DNA from: an uncultured Lutibacter sp.
GTDB taxonomy: Bacteria; Bacteroidota; Bacteroidia; Flavobacteriales; Flavobacteriaceae
Reading direction: 5' to 3'
Assembly (NCBI RefSeq): GCF_947495725.1
Contig: NZ_CANLZZ010000001.1
Coordinates: 558,001-622,000 of the forward strand
DNA: 64,000 bases
The position numbers and the translations under genes are program-made. Of the stretch, positions 1-8,830 are shown in pieces (position 1 is the stretch's first letter; each line of letters begins with the position of its first letter). The notes beneath the pieces were generated by a model. It saw only the letters and a list, made by a program, of their open reading frames with translations. It ran no database searches and had not been told where the DNA came from.

Positions 1-932
1 CGTCCGTGTGTCATTACAGTCACTTCTTCGCCTATTTTTTTCTGAAGAATTCTCATATGAGGAGCTTCCTTGTGCTCTTTAATTAATGCTTCAATAGTCT
101 CTTTATCTAAAAATGTGAAAATTTTAATATACTTTTCGGCATCTTCATCTGAAGAATTTAACCAATATTGATAAAATTTATAAGGTGAAGTCCTATTAGC
201 GTCTAACCAAACATTACCTCCCGCTGTTTTTCCAAATTTAGAGCCATCGGCCTTGGTAATTAACTTACATGTTAATGCATAAGCCTTTCCTTGTGCTTTT
301 CTTCTCACCAATTCGGTTCCAGTGGTTATATTTCCCCATTGGTCAGAACCTCCCATTTGAAGCATGCAATTTTTTTCTTTATACAAATGATAAAAATCGT
401 ATCCTTGAAATAATTGGTAAGTAAATTCAGTAAAACTCATTCCTGTTTGTGAATCTGAACCTAAACGCTTTTTTACAGAATCTTTTGCCATCATATAATT
501 AACGGTAATATGTTTACCTACATCGCGTACAAAATCAATTAACGAAATATCTTTCATCCAATCGTAATTGTTCACTAATTCTGCGGCATTTTCTGAAGTA
601 TTATCAAAATCTAAAAAACGAGCTAATTGTGCTTTTACACCTGCAACATTTTTATTTAAAGTTTCTTCATCTAACAAGTTACGTTCGTCTGATTTTCCTG
701 AAGGATCACCAACCATTCCTGTGGCGCCTCCAACTAAAGCTATTGGATTATGACCAGCTTTTTGAAAATGCATTAAAATTATAATTGGCACTAAACTTCC
801 AATATGCAAAGAATCAGCAGTTGGATCAAACCCAATATAACCAGTTGTTTTATTCTTCAATAAATACTCTTCAGTTTCAGGCATTATATCATGTAACATG
901 CCTCTCCATTTCAATTCTTCAACAAAATTCAT
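1..932 (-). CDS. tyrS: Tyrosyl-tRNA synthetase, C-terminus cut off by the window edge
   Basis: Class I aminoacyl-tRNA synthetase that charges tRNA-Tyr in the cytoplasm. Translating the minus strand from the ATG at 932 gives about 310 residues with no stop before the window begins. The ATP-binding HIGH signature appears as HIGS near residue 43, after a Rossmann start containing [12 protein letters not shown]. The KMSKS-type loop appears as KFGKT near residue 231, a form normal for bacterial TyrS. Also visible are the tyrosine-pocket region around YQLFQGYDF and the [11 protein letters not shown] motif. The missing part would be the rest of the linker and the S4-like tRNA-binding domain. A perfect TAnnTTTG promoter element lies just upstream. 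The gene is divergent from the epimerase that follows. The family call is secure. Confidence 0.96.
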   Translation of the reverse strand, partial: MNFVEELKWRGMLHDIMPETEEYLLKNKTTGYIGFDPTADSLHIGSLVPIIILMHFQKAGHNPIALVGGATGMVGDPSGKSDERNLLDEETLNKNVAGVKAQLARFLDFDNTSENAAELVNNYDWMKDISLIDFVRDVGKHITVNYMMAKDSVKKRLGSDSQTGMSFTEFTYQLFQGYDFYHLYKEKNCMLQMGGSDQWGNITTGTELVRRKAQGKAYALTCKLITKADGSKFGKTAGGNVWLDANRTSPYKFYQYWLNSSDEDAEKYIKIFTFLDKETIEALIKEHKEAPHMRILQKKIGEEVTVMTHG

Positions 933-953
933 TTTGAAATTTTTAAATTTCAG

Positions 954-961
954 CAAAGATA
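954..961 (-). promoter_or_regulatory. -7 promoter element of tyrS
   Basis: On the minus strand this reads TATCTTTG, a perfect match to the Bacteroidota -7 consensus TAnnTTTG, 21 bp before the tyrS ATG. I see no convincing -33 TTG at the usual distance. Confidence 0.6.
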
Positions 962-1002
962 AAATTTTACTTTTTAGAATTACTTTAAATAAACATTTTT
1001 GT

Positions 1003-1010
1003 TACATTCG
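1003..1010 (+). promoter_or_regulatory. -7 promoter element of the epimerase gene
   Basis: TACATTCG matches TAnnTTTG with one mismatch and ends only 4 bp before the ATG at 1015. If used, the transcript would start at or very near the start codon and be leaderless. Confidence 0.4.
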
Positions 1011-1014
1011 TTTT

Positions 1015-2031
1015 ATGATATTAGTTACAGGAGGAACAGGTTTAGTTGGGTCGCATTTATTATATCAACTCTCTTTAGAAAATGATGTTGTTAAAGCTAT
1101 TTACAGAAAAAATAGCAATTTAAAAGCCGTTAAGCATGTGTTTAGTTATTTTTCAAATGATTTTGAAAATTTATTTAAAAAAATAATTTGGATTGAAGCT
1201 GATATTACCGATGTTGTTACTTTAGATTTAGCTTTTGAAAACGTAACAGAAGTTTATCATGCCGCCGCTCTAATTTCCTTTAATCCAAAAGATTATAGGG
1301 AAATGCGAAAAATAAATATTGAAGGAACTGCAAATATTACTAATTTTTGCATTGAAAAAAAAGTGCGTAAGCTATGTTTTGTAAGTTCAATAGCAGCAGT
1401 TGGTAAAGCTGTTAATAATCAAAAAATAAATGAAGAAAATGAATGGGATATTGAGAAGAGCAATTACGGATACGCAATTTCAAAGTATGGAGCAGAAATG
1501 GAAATTTGGAGAGCCTCACAAGAGGGAGTGCCCGTTATAATTGTAAATCCAGGAGTAATAATAGGTGCTGGTTATTGGAAAAATGGCTCTGGAAGTATTT
1601 TCGATAAAATTTTTAACGGGTTTAAGTTTTATTCTGAAGGTGTTACTGCTTATGTTTCAGTATCTGATGTTGTTAAAGCCATGATATTACTTACAAAAAG
1701 TGATGTAAAAAATGAACGCTTTATTCTTGTTTCTGAAAATTTAAGTTTTAAGGAAGTGTTTTCCCAAATTGCAAAAGTTTTTAAAAAAAATGCACCTACT
1801 ATTAAAACTTCACCATTAATGAGTTCAATTGGCTGGAGGATAGAATGGTTTAGATCTTTATTAACAAGGAAACCTCCATTACTTACTAAACATTCATCAA
1901 AAACAATACACGAAAAAAGGTATTATAGCTCGGCTAAGTTAAAAAAGGCTATTAACTTTAAATTTGAACCAATTTCAAAATCAATAGTCCAAATTTGCGG
2001 GTATTATTTAAAGGATAAAAAAACTATTTAA
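1015..2031 (+). CDS. NAD-dependent epimerase/dehydratase family protein
   Basis: Extended short-chain dehydrogenase of 338 residues, a usual size for the family. The reading frame is open from 898, but the protein homology begins at the ATG at 1015, where the Rossmann glycine motif TGGTGLVG sits at residues 5-12. The upstream part overlaps the tyrS start and its promoter, so I reject the longer start. The catalytic YxxxK is present as YAISK after a SSIAAVGK segment that supplies the Ser. The substrate cannot be read from sequence; relatives act on nucleotide sugars or on hydroxysteroid/flavonoid-like ketones. Its last 8 bp overlap the convergent DUF4296 gene. Family call strong, substrate unknown. 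Confidence 0.88.
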   Translation: MILVTGGTGLVGSHLLYQLSLENDVVKAIYRKNSNLKAVKHVFSYFSNDFENLFKKIIWIEADITDVVTLDLAFENVTEVYHAAALISFNPKDYREMRKINIEGTANITNFCIEKKVRKLCFVSSIAAVGKAVNNQKINEENEWDIEKSNYGYAISKYGAEMEIWRASQEGVPVIIVNPGVIIGAGYWKNGSGSIFDKIFNGFKFYSEGVTAYVSVSDVVKAMILLTKSDVKNERFILVSENLSFKEVFSQIAKVFKKNAPTIKTSPLMSSIGWRIEWFRSLLTRKPPLLTKHSSKTIHEKRYYSSAKLKKAINFKFEPISKSIVQICGYYLKDKKTI

Positions 2032-2446
2032 TCGTTTTTTTACCCTTTAAATCTTTTAATTTTGGTTGTAATTTTTGTTCTGCCTTTAATATAGAATCTT
2101 CTATTTTTTTCTCGTATTCATAGAGTTTGGTTAATTCTTTTAAACGTTCTTCTACCTTGTTTAAAATTTCATCATACTCATCAACTTTTGATGTATAATA
2201 ATAATTACTTTCTTGAAATAATGCACTATCTATTTTGTGTTTTTCAAATACAAGAGGATAGTAATTAACTTTTCGTTTTAAATCTAAGTTTTTAATATTT
2301 TCAGCACTTGAAGCAATAAACATATCTGTCAAAACATCAACCATTTTATCTTTTGACATTAAATTTTCAGGCTTCTTTAAAATTGTATTACTTGTACAAC
2401 TAAAAATGAATATTGAAATAATTATTATGTAAATATATTTATTCAT
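2024..2446 (-). CDS. DUF4296 lipoprotein
   Basis: Exported lipoprotein of 140 residues. Residues 1-17 form a hydrophobic signal peptide ending in FIFSC, a lipobox with Cys17. The mature part is charged and alpha-helical, with a Lys/Glu-rich predicted coil over the last 60 residues. The fold and the KMVDVLTDMFIA segment match DUF4296, a Bacteroidota family of unknown function. It overlaps the upstream dihydroorotase stop by 8 bp and so is translationally coupled to it; the mannosyltransferase-dihydroorotase-DUF4296 order recurs in Flavobacteriaceae. The 3' end overlaps the convergent epimerase by 8 bp. No role in pyrimidine synthesis is implied by the sequence itself. Confidence 0.8.
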   Translation of the reverse strand: MNKYIYIIIISIFIFSCTSNTILKKPENLMSKDKMVDVLTDMFIASSAENIKNLDLKRKVNYYPLVFEKHKIDSALFQESNYYYTSKVDEYDEILNKVEERLKELTKLYEYEKKIEDSILKAEQKLQPKLKDLKGKKTIK

Positions 2447-3788
2447 TTGATCTATTAAACTCTAATCTTTTACCTTTTATTGTATCGTTAAAGGTTCCAT
2501 TATTATAAATTAAATTACCGTTTACAAAAGTGTGGGTAATTTTTGAGTAAAAGGTTGTACCTTCAAAAGGAGACCATCCACATTTATAAAGGATATTATC
2601 TTTTTTTACGGTCCAAGGTGATGCTATATCGACTAAAACCAAATCAGCATAATATCCTTTTTTAATAAACCCTCTTTTATTAATTTGAAATATTTTTGCA
2701 GGATTATGGCACATTTTTTCTACAATTTTTTCAATAGAAATTTTACCTTGTCTGTGAGCCTTAAGCATTGCAGGAAGTGCATGCTGTACTAATGGACCTC
2801 CACTTGGAGCCTTTGTATAAACTTGTTTTTTTTCTTCTAAAGTATGTGGCGCATGGTCTGTAGCAATTACATCAATGCGGTCATCTAATAACGCTTTCCA
2901 CAGGCCTTCTTTATCTTTCTCTGTTTTAACTGCAGGGTTCCATTTTATAAATGTTCCCTTTGTTTTATAATCTTCTTCATTAAACCACAAATGATGTATA
3001 CACACTTCAGATGTAATTTGTTTTTTCTCTAAAGGAATTTTATTTGTAAATAACTTTGTTTCCTTTTCAGTTGATAAATGAAAAACATGCAAACGTGCAC
3101 CTGTTTTTTTTGCCAATTCAATTGCTTTGGATGACGATAAATAACAAGCCTCTTCACTTCTAATTTTTGGGTGCATTTCAATTGGAATATCTTCTCCAAA
3201 TTCCTTTAAATAAGTTTCTAAATTATCTTTTATTGTGGCTTCATCTTCGCAATGTACCGCGATTAGCATTTTTGTTGAAGAGAATATTTTTTCTAACACT
3301 TCTTCATTATCCACTAACATGTTTCCAGTAGAAGAACCTAAAAACAACTTAATTCCTGCTACATTTTTAGGATCTGTTTTAAGTAACTCCTCTAAATTAT
3401 CATTAGTACCACCAAACATAAAAGAAAAATTAGCATAAGAAGTTTTTGCTGCATTTTTAAATTTTTCTTCAAGTAGCACTTGCGTTGTAGCTTGCGGAAC
3501 GGTATTTGGCATTTCAATATAGGAAGTAATTCCTCCTGCAACAGCAGCTTTACTTTCTGTTTCGTTTGTTGCCTTGTGGGTTAGTCCAGGTTCTCTAAAA
3601 TGAACTTGATCATCAATTACTCCTGGAATTAAAAATTTCCCTTCTGCATCTATAATTTTTGTACTAGCAGACTTTGAACTTATAGAAATATCGATATCTG
3701 CAATAAATTCTCCATCAATTAACACATCTCCCTCAACTATTTTTCCTTCATTAACAATTTGTGTATTCTTAATAAGTATTAACCCCAT
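2439..3788 (-). CDS. pyrC: Dihydroorotase
   Basis: Metal-dependent amidohydrolase that closes N-carbamoyl-aspartate to dihydroorotate, third step of de novo pyrimidine synthesis, in the cytoplasm. The 449 residues match the long (class I) type. Visible motifs are the first metal segment DDQVHFREPG at residues 59-68, the carbamylated-Lys segment GIKLFLGSSTGN, HVFHLST for a metal His, and TDHAPHT near residue 310 with the catalytic Asp. In most class I enzymes the first motif is HxH; here the first His is Gln61 (QVH). I believe this is usual in Bacteroidota dihydroorotases, but it should change one metal ligand. It lies 15 bp after the mannosyltransferase gene and overlaps the next gene by 8 bp. 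Confidence 0.93.
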   Translation of the reverse strand: MGLILIKNTQIVNEGKIVEGDVLIDGEFIADIDISISSKSASTKIIDAEGKFLIPGVIDDQVHFREPGLTHKATNETESKAAVAGGITSYIEMPNTVPQATTQVLLEEKFKNAAKTSYANFSFMFGGTNDNLEELLKTDPKNVAGIKLFLGSSTGNMLVDNEEVLEKIFSSTKMLIAVHCEDEATIKDNLETYLKEFGEDIPIEMHPKIRSEEACYLSSSKAIELAKKTGARLHVFHLSTEKETKLFTNKIPLEKKQITSEVCIHHLWFNEEDYKTKGTFIKWNPAVKTEKDKEGLWKALLDDRIDVIATDHAPHTLEEKKQVYTKAPSGGPLVQHALPAMLKAHRQGKISIEKIVEKMCHNPAKIFQINKRGFIKKGYYADLVLVDIASPWTVKKDNILYKCGWSPFEGTTFYSKITHTFVNGNLIYNNGTFNDTIKGKRLEFNRSNE

Positions 3789-3803
3789 AACTTTTTCTTT
3801 TTC

Positions 3804-4523
3804 TTATTTTGGCAATCCTTGTAATCGCATTTTAATAACACCAAAAATGGCCTCCGAAATAATTGAACCACTCATTTTTGATGTTCCCCTTTTTCTATCT
3901 GTAAATATTACAGAAACTTCTTTATGTTTAAATTTTCTTTTCCAAGCTTTAAATTTCATTTCAATTTGAAAAGCATAGCCTACAAATTTAATTTTATTTA
4001 ACTCAATTTCTTCTAAAACCTTTCTTTTATAACAAACAAATCCTGCTGTTGTATCATAAATTGGTATTTGTGTTATAATTCTAACATATTTTGAAGCAAA
4101 ATATGATAAGAATAAACGTTTAAAATCCCAATTAACAACATTTATTTTATTATTCAAATATCTCGACCCTATTGAAAAATCAGCTCCGTCAATTGCGCAA
4201 GCATTATATAGTTTTATTAAATCCAACGGATTGTGCGAAAAATCAGCATCCATCTCAATAATAAAATCATAATCCCTACTCAATGCCCAATTAAAGCCAT
4301 GAATATATGCTGTTCCTAAACCCGTTTTCTCAATTCTTGTTTCAAGAAATAAATTCGAAAATTGATTTTGTAAATTTCTTACAATTTCGGCTGTTCCATC
4401 GGGCGAACTATCATCAACAATTAAAATATCGAATTCCTTTTCCTGCTCAAAAACCGCTTTTATTATTGCTTCAATATTTTCCTTTTCATTAAAGGTTGGT
4501 ATAATTACCAAAGTATTTGACAT
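3804..4523 (-). CDS. Polyprenol monophosphomannose synthase, GT2 family
   Basis: Glycosyltransferase family 2 enzyme related to dolichol-phosphate mannose synthase; moves a sugar from a nucleotide donor to a polyprenyl phosphate at the cytoplasmic membrane face. The frame is open from a TTG at 4529, but the ATG at 4523 starts the conserved SNTLVIIPTFNEKENI and follows a good promoter, so I use it (239 residues). Motifs: PTFNEKEN, VDDSSPDGT, EMDADFSHNP (metal-binding DAD) and IGSRY. There is no C-terminal GtrA-type membrane domain, so it is the short bacterial form. It heads the pyrC-DUF4296 operon. Donor and acceptor are inferred from the family. Confidence 0.88.
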   Translation of the reverse strand: MSNTLVIIPTFNEKENIEAIIKAVFEQEKEFDILIVDDSSPDGTAEIVRNLQNQFSNLFLETRIEKTGLGTAYIHGFNWALSRDYDFIIEMDADFSHNPLDLIKLYNACAIDGADFSIGSRYLNNKINVVNWDFKRLFLSYFASKYVRIITQIPIYDTTAGFVCYKRKVLEEIELNKIKFVGYAFQIEMKFKAWKRKFKHKEVSVIFTDRKRGTSKMSGSIISEAIFGVIKMRLQGLPK

Positions 4524-4540
4524 ATGCAAAAATTATCCAG

Positions 4541-4548
4541 CAAAGATA
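4541..4548 (-). promoter_or_regulatory. -7 promoter element of the mannosyltransferase-pyrC operon
   Basis: Minus strand reads TATCTTTG, a perfect TAnnTTTG, 17 bp upstream of the ATG at 4523. It supports that start over the TTG at 4529. Confidence 0.6.
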
Positions 4549-4592
4549 ACATATTTTATTACTAGTTTTGCGGTACTATTTTAACCTGATAT

Positions 4593-5255
4593 ATGTTTGA
4601 AGCTGAAAAAATAATAAATTTAAATAATGATTGGATTACATTCGTTTTTTTTATAATTCTTTCTATTCTTACTACCGAAAAATTTCTTTTTGGCAATAGA
4701 CTCGTACAAACAAGCACTTTTTTTATTAAAAAAAACAACCTTTTATCTCAATTTAATAGAGAAAAAAATACTTTTTTCAATCTTTTTCAAATACTTTTTT
4801 ACATTGTTGATGTATTAACAATTGCTTTATTAATCTATTTTTTAATTGAAAATTTAGATATACAAATGATGCTTTTTGGATTTGAGTTATATATTGGAAT
4901 TGCCATAGGTACAGCTCTCTATTTTCTTTTTCGCTTTCTTATTGGAGCTTTTTTAGCCTATTCTTTAGAACTAGGCGCCATACATAATAAAATTACTTTT
5001 TATAAAATTAACTACCTCAACAATACTGTAATTTGGATATTACCTTTTGTTCTTCTTGTAGCCTATTACAACTATCACACGTCAATTGTTATTAATACTA
5101 CGCTTATCATTTTTTGCATTTTACTCATTTTTAGATATGTATTTTTAATAATCAACAATAAAAACCTTATTATTAACAACTTGTTTTATTTTATTTTGTA
5201 CCTTTGCGCACTTGAAATAGCACCCTTGGTGATTATTGTAAAATTAACTATTTAA
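4593..5255 (+). CDS. DUF4271 integral membrane protein
   Basis: 220-residue polytopic membrane protein with roughly six hydrophobic stretches (about residues 15-35, 60-85, 95-120, 140-160, 165-185 and 195-218). Size, topology and position directly upstream of hemD match DUF4271, a Bacteroidota-specific family without a known function. The gap to hemD is 18 bp and there is no terminator, so the two are probably cotranscribed. No catalytic motif is visible. A role in haem or envelope biology would be guesswork. Confidence 0.75.
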   Translation: MFEAEKIINLNNDWITFVFFIILSILTTEKFLFGNRLVQTSTFFIKKNNLLSQFNREKNTFFNLFQILFYIVDVLTIALLIYFLIENLDIQMMLFGFELYIGIAIGTALYFLFRFLIGAFLAYSLELGAIHNKITFYKINYLNNTVIWILPFVLLVAYYNYHTSIVINTTLIIFCILLIFRYVFLIINNKNLIINNLFYFILYLCALEIAPLVIIVKLTI

Positions 5256-5273
5256 AAGACAAAATTGAACTTT

Positions 5274-6020
5274 ATGAAAGTGAAAACAATTTTGGTTTCT
5301 CAGCCAGCACCCAAGACTGATAACTCTCCATACACCGATTTATCAGAAAAGCAAAAAGTTAAAATTGATTTTGTTCCATTTATCCATGTTGAAGGGGTAG
5401 AAGCGAAAGAAGTAAGAACTCAAAAAATCGATTTATCAAAATTTACTGCCATTATTTTAACAAGTAGAAATGCAGTTGATCATTTTTTTAGAGTAGCTGA
5501 AGAGATGAGATTTACAGTTCCAGACTCTATGAAATACTTTTGTCAATCTGAAGCTGTGGCTTATTACCTTCAAAAATATGTTGTATATCGTAAACGAAAA
5601 ATTTATGTAGGTCAACGTACTTTCCCTGAACTGTCAAAAATTATAAAAAAATATAAGGATGAAAAATTTCTTTTACCTTCATCTGATAAATTAAAGGACA
5701 TTGTTCCTGACACTTTAAATGATTTAGGAGTTAACTGGAGCAGAGGTATTTTATACAGAACTGTAATGAGCGACCTTTCAGAATTAAATGATGTTTTTTA
5801 TGATATTTTGGTGTTCTTTTCACCTTCTGGAATTGAGTCTTTATTTAAAAATTTTCCAGATTTTAAACAAAATAACACGCGTATTGCTGCATTTGGAGAT
5901 TCAACTATTAAAGCGGCAACTAATGCTGGGTTAAAATGTAATATTCCTGCACCAACACCAGAAACGCCATCAATGACAATGGCTTTAGAAAAGTATATAA
6001 AACAGGCTAATAAAAAATAA
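5274..6020 (+). CDS. hemD: Uroporphyrinogen-III synthase
   Basis: Converts hydroxymethylbilane to uroporphyrinogen III in haem synthesis; cytoplasmic. The frame opens at a TTG at 5265, but the ATG at 5274 begins MKVKTILVSQPAP, the usual N-terminus, giving 248 residues. The family is poorly conserved; the features that identify it are the two-lobed alpha/beta organisation, ILTSRNAVDHFF in the first lobe, YRTVMSD near the hinge, FFSPSGIESLF and the closing IAAFGDSTIKAATNAGL, followed by PETPSMTMALEKYI. It follows DUF4271 by 18 bp and ends at a bidirectional terminator shared with radA. Confidence 0.88.
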   Translation: MKVKTILVSQPAPKTDNSPYTDLSEKQKVKIDFVPFIHVEGVEAKEVRTQKIDLSKFTAIILTSRNAVDHFFRVAEEMRFTVPDSMKYFCQSEAVAYYLQKYVVYRKRKIYVGQRTFPELSKIIKKYKDEKFLLPSSDKLKDIVPDTLNDLGVNWSRGILYRTVMSDLSELNDVFYDILVFFSPSGIESLFKNFPDFKQNNTRIAAFGDSTIKAATNAGLKCNIPAPTPETPSMTMALEKYIKQANKK

Positions 6021-6036
6021 TTATCCTTTACAAGAT

Positions 6037-6065
6037 AAAAAAACCGAGCGTTGCTCGGTTTTTTT
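6037..6065. terminator. Bidirectional terminator between hemD and radA
   Basis: A 13-bp stem whose core is CCGAGC/GCTCGG, with a 3-base loop, flanked by A runs on the left and T runs on the right, so it works on both strands. It overlaps the radA stop codon. Confidence 0.9.
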
Positions 6066-7422
6066 ATGCAAATAAATTAGCATAAATATCTTCTACCTTA
6101 GTTACTTTAACAATTTTAATTTTACAATTAGTAGTATTTATTTTATTGAATTTCGAAATAAATATTTTTTGAAAACCTAACTTTTCCGCCTCTAAAATAC
6201 GCTGTTCCACTCTATTAACTGGACGTATTTCTCCGGCCAAACCAATTTCTGCAGCAAAACAAAAGTCTTGAGGTATAGCTTCATCTTCATTGGAAGATAA
6301 AATTGCGCTAATTACGGCTAAATCAATTGCTGGGTCGTCTACCTTAATACCTCCTGCTATATTTAAAAACACATCTTTTGCTCCCAATCTAAAACCGGCT
6401 CTTTTTTCTAAAACAGCTAATAACATGTTCAACCTCTTTAGGTCGTAACCTGTTGCTGAACGTTGTGGAGTTCCATAAACAGCTGTACTTACCAATGCCT
6501 GTACTTCAATCATTAAAGGTCTCATTCCTTCTAATGTTGCTGCAATAGCCGTTCCACTTAAATCGTCTTCTTTTTGCGAAATTAATATTTCAGATGGATT
6601 ATCAACTTCACGTAACCCAACGCTTTGCATTTCATAAATACCCAATTCTGCCGTAGATCCAAATCGATTTTTATTAGCACGTAAAATTCTATAAGTATGG
6701 TTTCTATCACCTTCAAATTGTAAAACAACATCAACCATATGTTCTAAAATTTTTGGCCCAGCAATATTACCATCTTTTGTAATATGCCCAATTAATAAAA
6801 CTGGAGTTGCCGTTTCTTTGGCAAATTTTATAAGCTCTGATGTAGTTTCTCTAATTTGAGATATTGAGCCTGGCGAAGCTTCAATATACTCTGTATACAA
6901 AGTTTGGATGGAATCAATAACAACAACATCTGGCTGCACTTCTTCAATTGCCCTAAATATATTTTGAGTTTTAGTTTCGGTTAATATTAAACAATTTGTA
7001 TTATCTATTTGAAGTCGTTCTGCTCTCATTTTAATTTGAGACTGACTTTCTTCACCCGAAACATACAATACTCTTTTAGGTATTGCTAGTGCAATTTGCA
7101 ATAACAATGTAGATTTTCCAATTCCGGGCTCTCCTCCCAATAGTAGCATTGAACCTTTTACCAATCCACCACCTAAAACTCTATTAAGTTCATTATTTTC
7201 TGTTGAAATTCGATCTTCCTTGTTTATAGAAATATCGTTTATCTTAAGAGCTTTGTTTACTTTTTTAGATGTAGTGTTTTGTTTCCAATTTCTTTTTTCT
7301 TCTTTTTGAATTATTTCTTCAACAATTGTATTCCATTCATTACAAGAGTTACATTGACCCAACCATTTTGCATATTGCGCACCACAATTTTGACAAAAAA
7401 AAGAAGTTTTTGTTTTAGCCAT
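6064..7422 (-). CDS. radA: DNA repair protein RadA (Sms)
   Basis: RecA-like ATPase that promotes branch migration in recombinational repair; cytoplasmic, DNA-bound. All diagnostic parts are present in 452 residues, the normal length: an N-terminal C4 zinc finger (Cys10, Cys13, Cys24, Cys27), Walker A GGEPGIGKST near residue 95, the RadA-specific KNRFGS motif, and a C-terminal Lon-like domain (residues about 300-452) with VFLNIAGGIKVDDPAIDLA. The stop codon lies inside the shared terminator. The gene starts 39 bp after the end of the opposite-side intergenic region and is followed by no partner gene. No anomaly seen. Confidence 0.97.
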   Translation of the reverse strand: MAKTKTSFFCQNCGAQYAKWLGQCNSCNEWNTIVEEIIQKEEKRNWKQNTTSKKVNKALKINDISINKEDRISTENNELNRVLGGGLVKGSMLLLGGEPGIGKSTLLLQIALAIPKRVLYVSGEESQSQIKMRAERLQIDNTNCLILTETKTQNIFRAIEEVQPDVVVIDSIQTLYTEYIEASPGSISQIRETTSELIKFAKETATPVLLIGHITKDGNIAGPKILEHMVDVVLQFEGDRNHTYRILRANKNRFGSTAELGIYEMQSVGLREVDNPSEILISQKEDDLSGTAIAATLEGMRPLMIEVQALVSTAVYGTPQRSATGYDLKRLNMLLAVLEKRAGFRLGAKDVFLNIAGGIKVDDPAIDLAVISAILSSNEDEAIPQDFCFAAEIGLAGEIRPVNRVEQRILEAEKLGFQKIFISKFNKINTTNCKIKIVKVTKVEDIYANLFA

Positions 7423-7461
7423 TTATAATAAAATTAAGAAAGTAAATATAAAAAGAAATCC

Positions 7462-8439
7462 CTATTTAATGTGGTATTTATTATATATTGGAAGTAAAAC
7501 TAAAGATAATATTCCAAATATTATTACCATAATGGTTTGAGCTGTCCACATTATCCATCCAAAAGCCAAGGCCGCATTGTTATCTATTTTATAAAGAACC
7601 AACGCACTGGCTACAAATATTGGGTAAGACCCCAAACCTCCATTAGTTAGCGCCATACTTAATGCACCAACAACAAAACTAACTATTATAGCACCAAAAG
7701 GTAAATTAGTAGTTTCAGGTAAAGCAAATGTAACCGCATAAAGCATTAATACATACATTACCCAAATAAAAATTGTATGCAAAATAAATTGCCATTTCTT
7801 TTTCATTGTTAAAATACTGGTAATACCTTCTAAAAGACCTTTGATAAAGGATATTATTTTAGCTATATAAGGGTTTGTTGATGTTTTAAAATACCTAAAC
7901 ATAAAAAAACCTATTACCGGAAAAACAACAAATATTAAAATTTTTGTATAAATACTACTTTCACCATCATCCTTAAACAAGTAGCTACTAATTAACTCCG
8001 ATTGCAAAAAAAACGCAAGTGCAATAATTCCAAACAACATTATTACATCAGCTACACGTTCGGCCACAATTGTTCCAAAAGCTTTTTCAAATGGTATTTT
8101 TTCGTATTTTTTTATACCCGCAGCACGTGCAATTTCCCCAGAACGCGGAATGAATAAATTTAACAAATAAGCAATTAAAACAGTCATTATACTATTTGCA
8201 TATCTTGGCTTATATCCCATAGGTTCCAACATAAAATGCCATCGATATGCGCGTGATAAATGACTTAGTATTCCAAAAATTAAAGACAAGCCAACCCACC
8301 AATAGTTTGCAGTTTTAAATGAATTGATTATTGAATCCTTATCGGATGACGACAATTTTGACAAACTGAACCAAATTAAAAATACTCCCAATGCTATTGG
8401 GAGTATTAATAATACCGTCTTTTTTATTTTCTTATTCAA
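7462..8439 (-). CDS. YbhN/LPG-synthase-TM family membrane protein (UPF0104)
   Basis: 325-residue polytopic membrane protein with about eight hydrophobic helices, matching the lysylphosphatidylglycerol synthase transmembrane region family. Signature segments include SHLSRAYRWHFMLEP near residue 63, FIPRSGEIARA and GGLGSYPIFVASALVLY near the C-terminus. It has only the membrane (flippase-like) part; the cytosolic aminoacyl-transferase domain of MprF is absent. It therefore more likely moves or binds a lipid or isoprenoid than aminoacylates one. It starts 2 bp after the panD stop, so it is translated with panD, though no pathway link to pantothenate is evident. Confidence 0.82.
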   Translation of the reverse strand: MNKKIKKTVLLILPIALGVFLIWFSLSKLSSSDKDSIINSFKTANYWWVGLSLIFGILSHLSRAYRWHFMLEPMGYKPRYANSIMTVLIAYLLNLFIPRSGEIARAAGIKKYEKIPFEKAFGTIVAERVADVIMLFGIIALAFFLQSELISSYLFKDDGESSIYTKILIFVVFPVIGFFMFRYFKTSTNPYIAKIISFIKGLLEGITSILTMKKKWQFILHTIFIWVMYVLMLYAVTFALPETTNLPFGAIIVSFVVGALSMALTNGGLGSYPIFVASALVLYKIDNNAALAFGWIMWTAQTIMVIIFGILSLVLLPIYNKYHIK

Positions 8440-8441
8440 TT

Positions 8442-8792
8442 TTAGTTGAGTAGATTGTTTTCTTCATTAGGAAAAACAATTGCAGGCATAAATTTCTTTG
8501 CCTCTTCAAAGTCCATTCGTGCATAACATATTAATATTAACACGTCACCAACAGCAACTTTTCGAGCTGCAGCTCCATTTAAAGTTATTTCACCACTATT
8601 TCTAGGACCTGGAATTGCATATGTTTCAAGACGCTCGCCATTGTTATTGTTTACAATTTGAACTTTTTCCCCTTGAATTATGTTAGCAGCCTCCATTAAA
8701 TCTTCGTCAATAGTTATACTTCCAATATAATTTAAATCGGCTCCAGTAACTTTAACTCTGTGAATTTTAGATTTTACTACTTCTATTTGCAT
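8442..8792 (-). CDS. panD: Aspartate 1-decarboxylase precursor
   Basis: Makes beta-alanine from L-aspartate for pantothenate synthesis; cytoplasmic pyruvoyl enzyme. The 116-residue length is typical. The self-cleavage site Gly24-Ser25 (YIGSITID) is at the same position as in the Escherichia coli enzyme; cleavage makes the pyruvoyl group on Ser25. Lys9, His11 and the [15 protein letters not shown] stretch are conserved. It is 38 bp downstream of panC on the same strand, so both beta-alanine branch genes sit together, but it also has its own promoter element overlapping the start. Confidence 0.96.
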   Translation of the reverse strand: MQIEVVKSKIHRVKVTGADLNYIGSITIDEDLMEAANIIQGEKVQIVNNNNGERLETYAIPGPRNSGEITLNGAAARKVAVGDVLILICYARMDFEEAKKFMPAIVFPNEENNLLN

Positions 8793-8796
8793 AGTG

Positions 8797-8804
8797 CAAA
8801 AATA
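8797..8804 (-). promoter_or_regulatory. -7 element immediately upstream of panD
   Basis: Minus strand reads TATTTTTG, a perfect TAnnTTTG, with only 4 bp between it and the panD ATG. Transcription from here would start at about the ATG itself, giving a leaderless panD mRNA. Confidence 0.45.
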
Positions 8805-8830
8805 CTTTTTTTTACTTAATTGGTTAATCT

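Noticed and set aside
898-1014. Longer start for the epimerase gene
   Set aside because: The extra 39 residues overlap the divergent tyrS start and promoter, while the Rossmann fold begins at the ATG at 1015.
4524-4529. TTG start for the mannosyltransferase gene
   Set aside because: The ATG two codons later fits the family start; TTG is not needed. The same reasoning moved hemD from the TTG at 5265 to the ATG at 5274.
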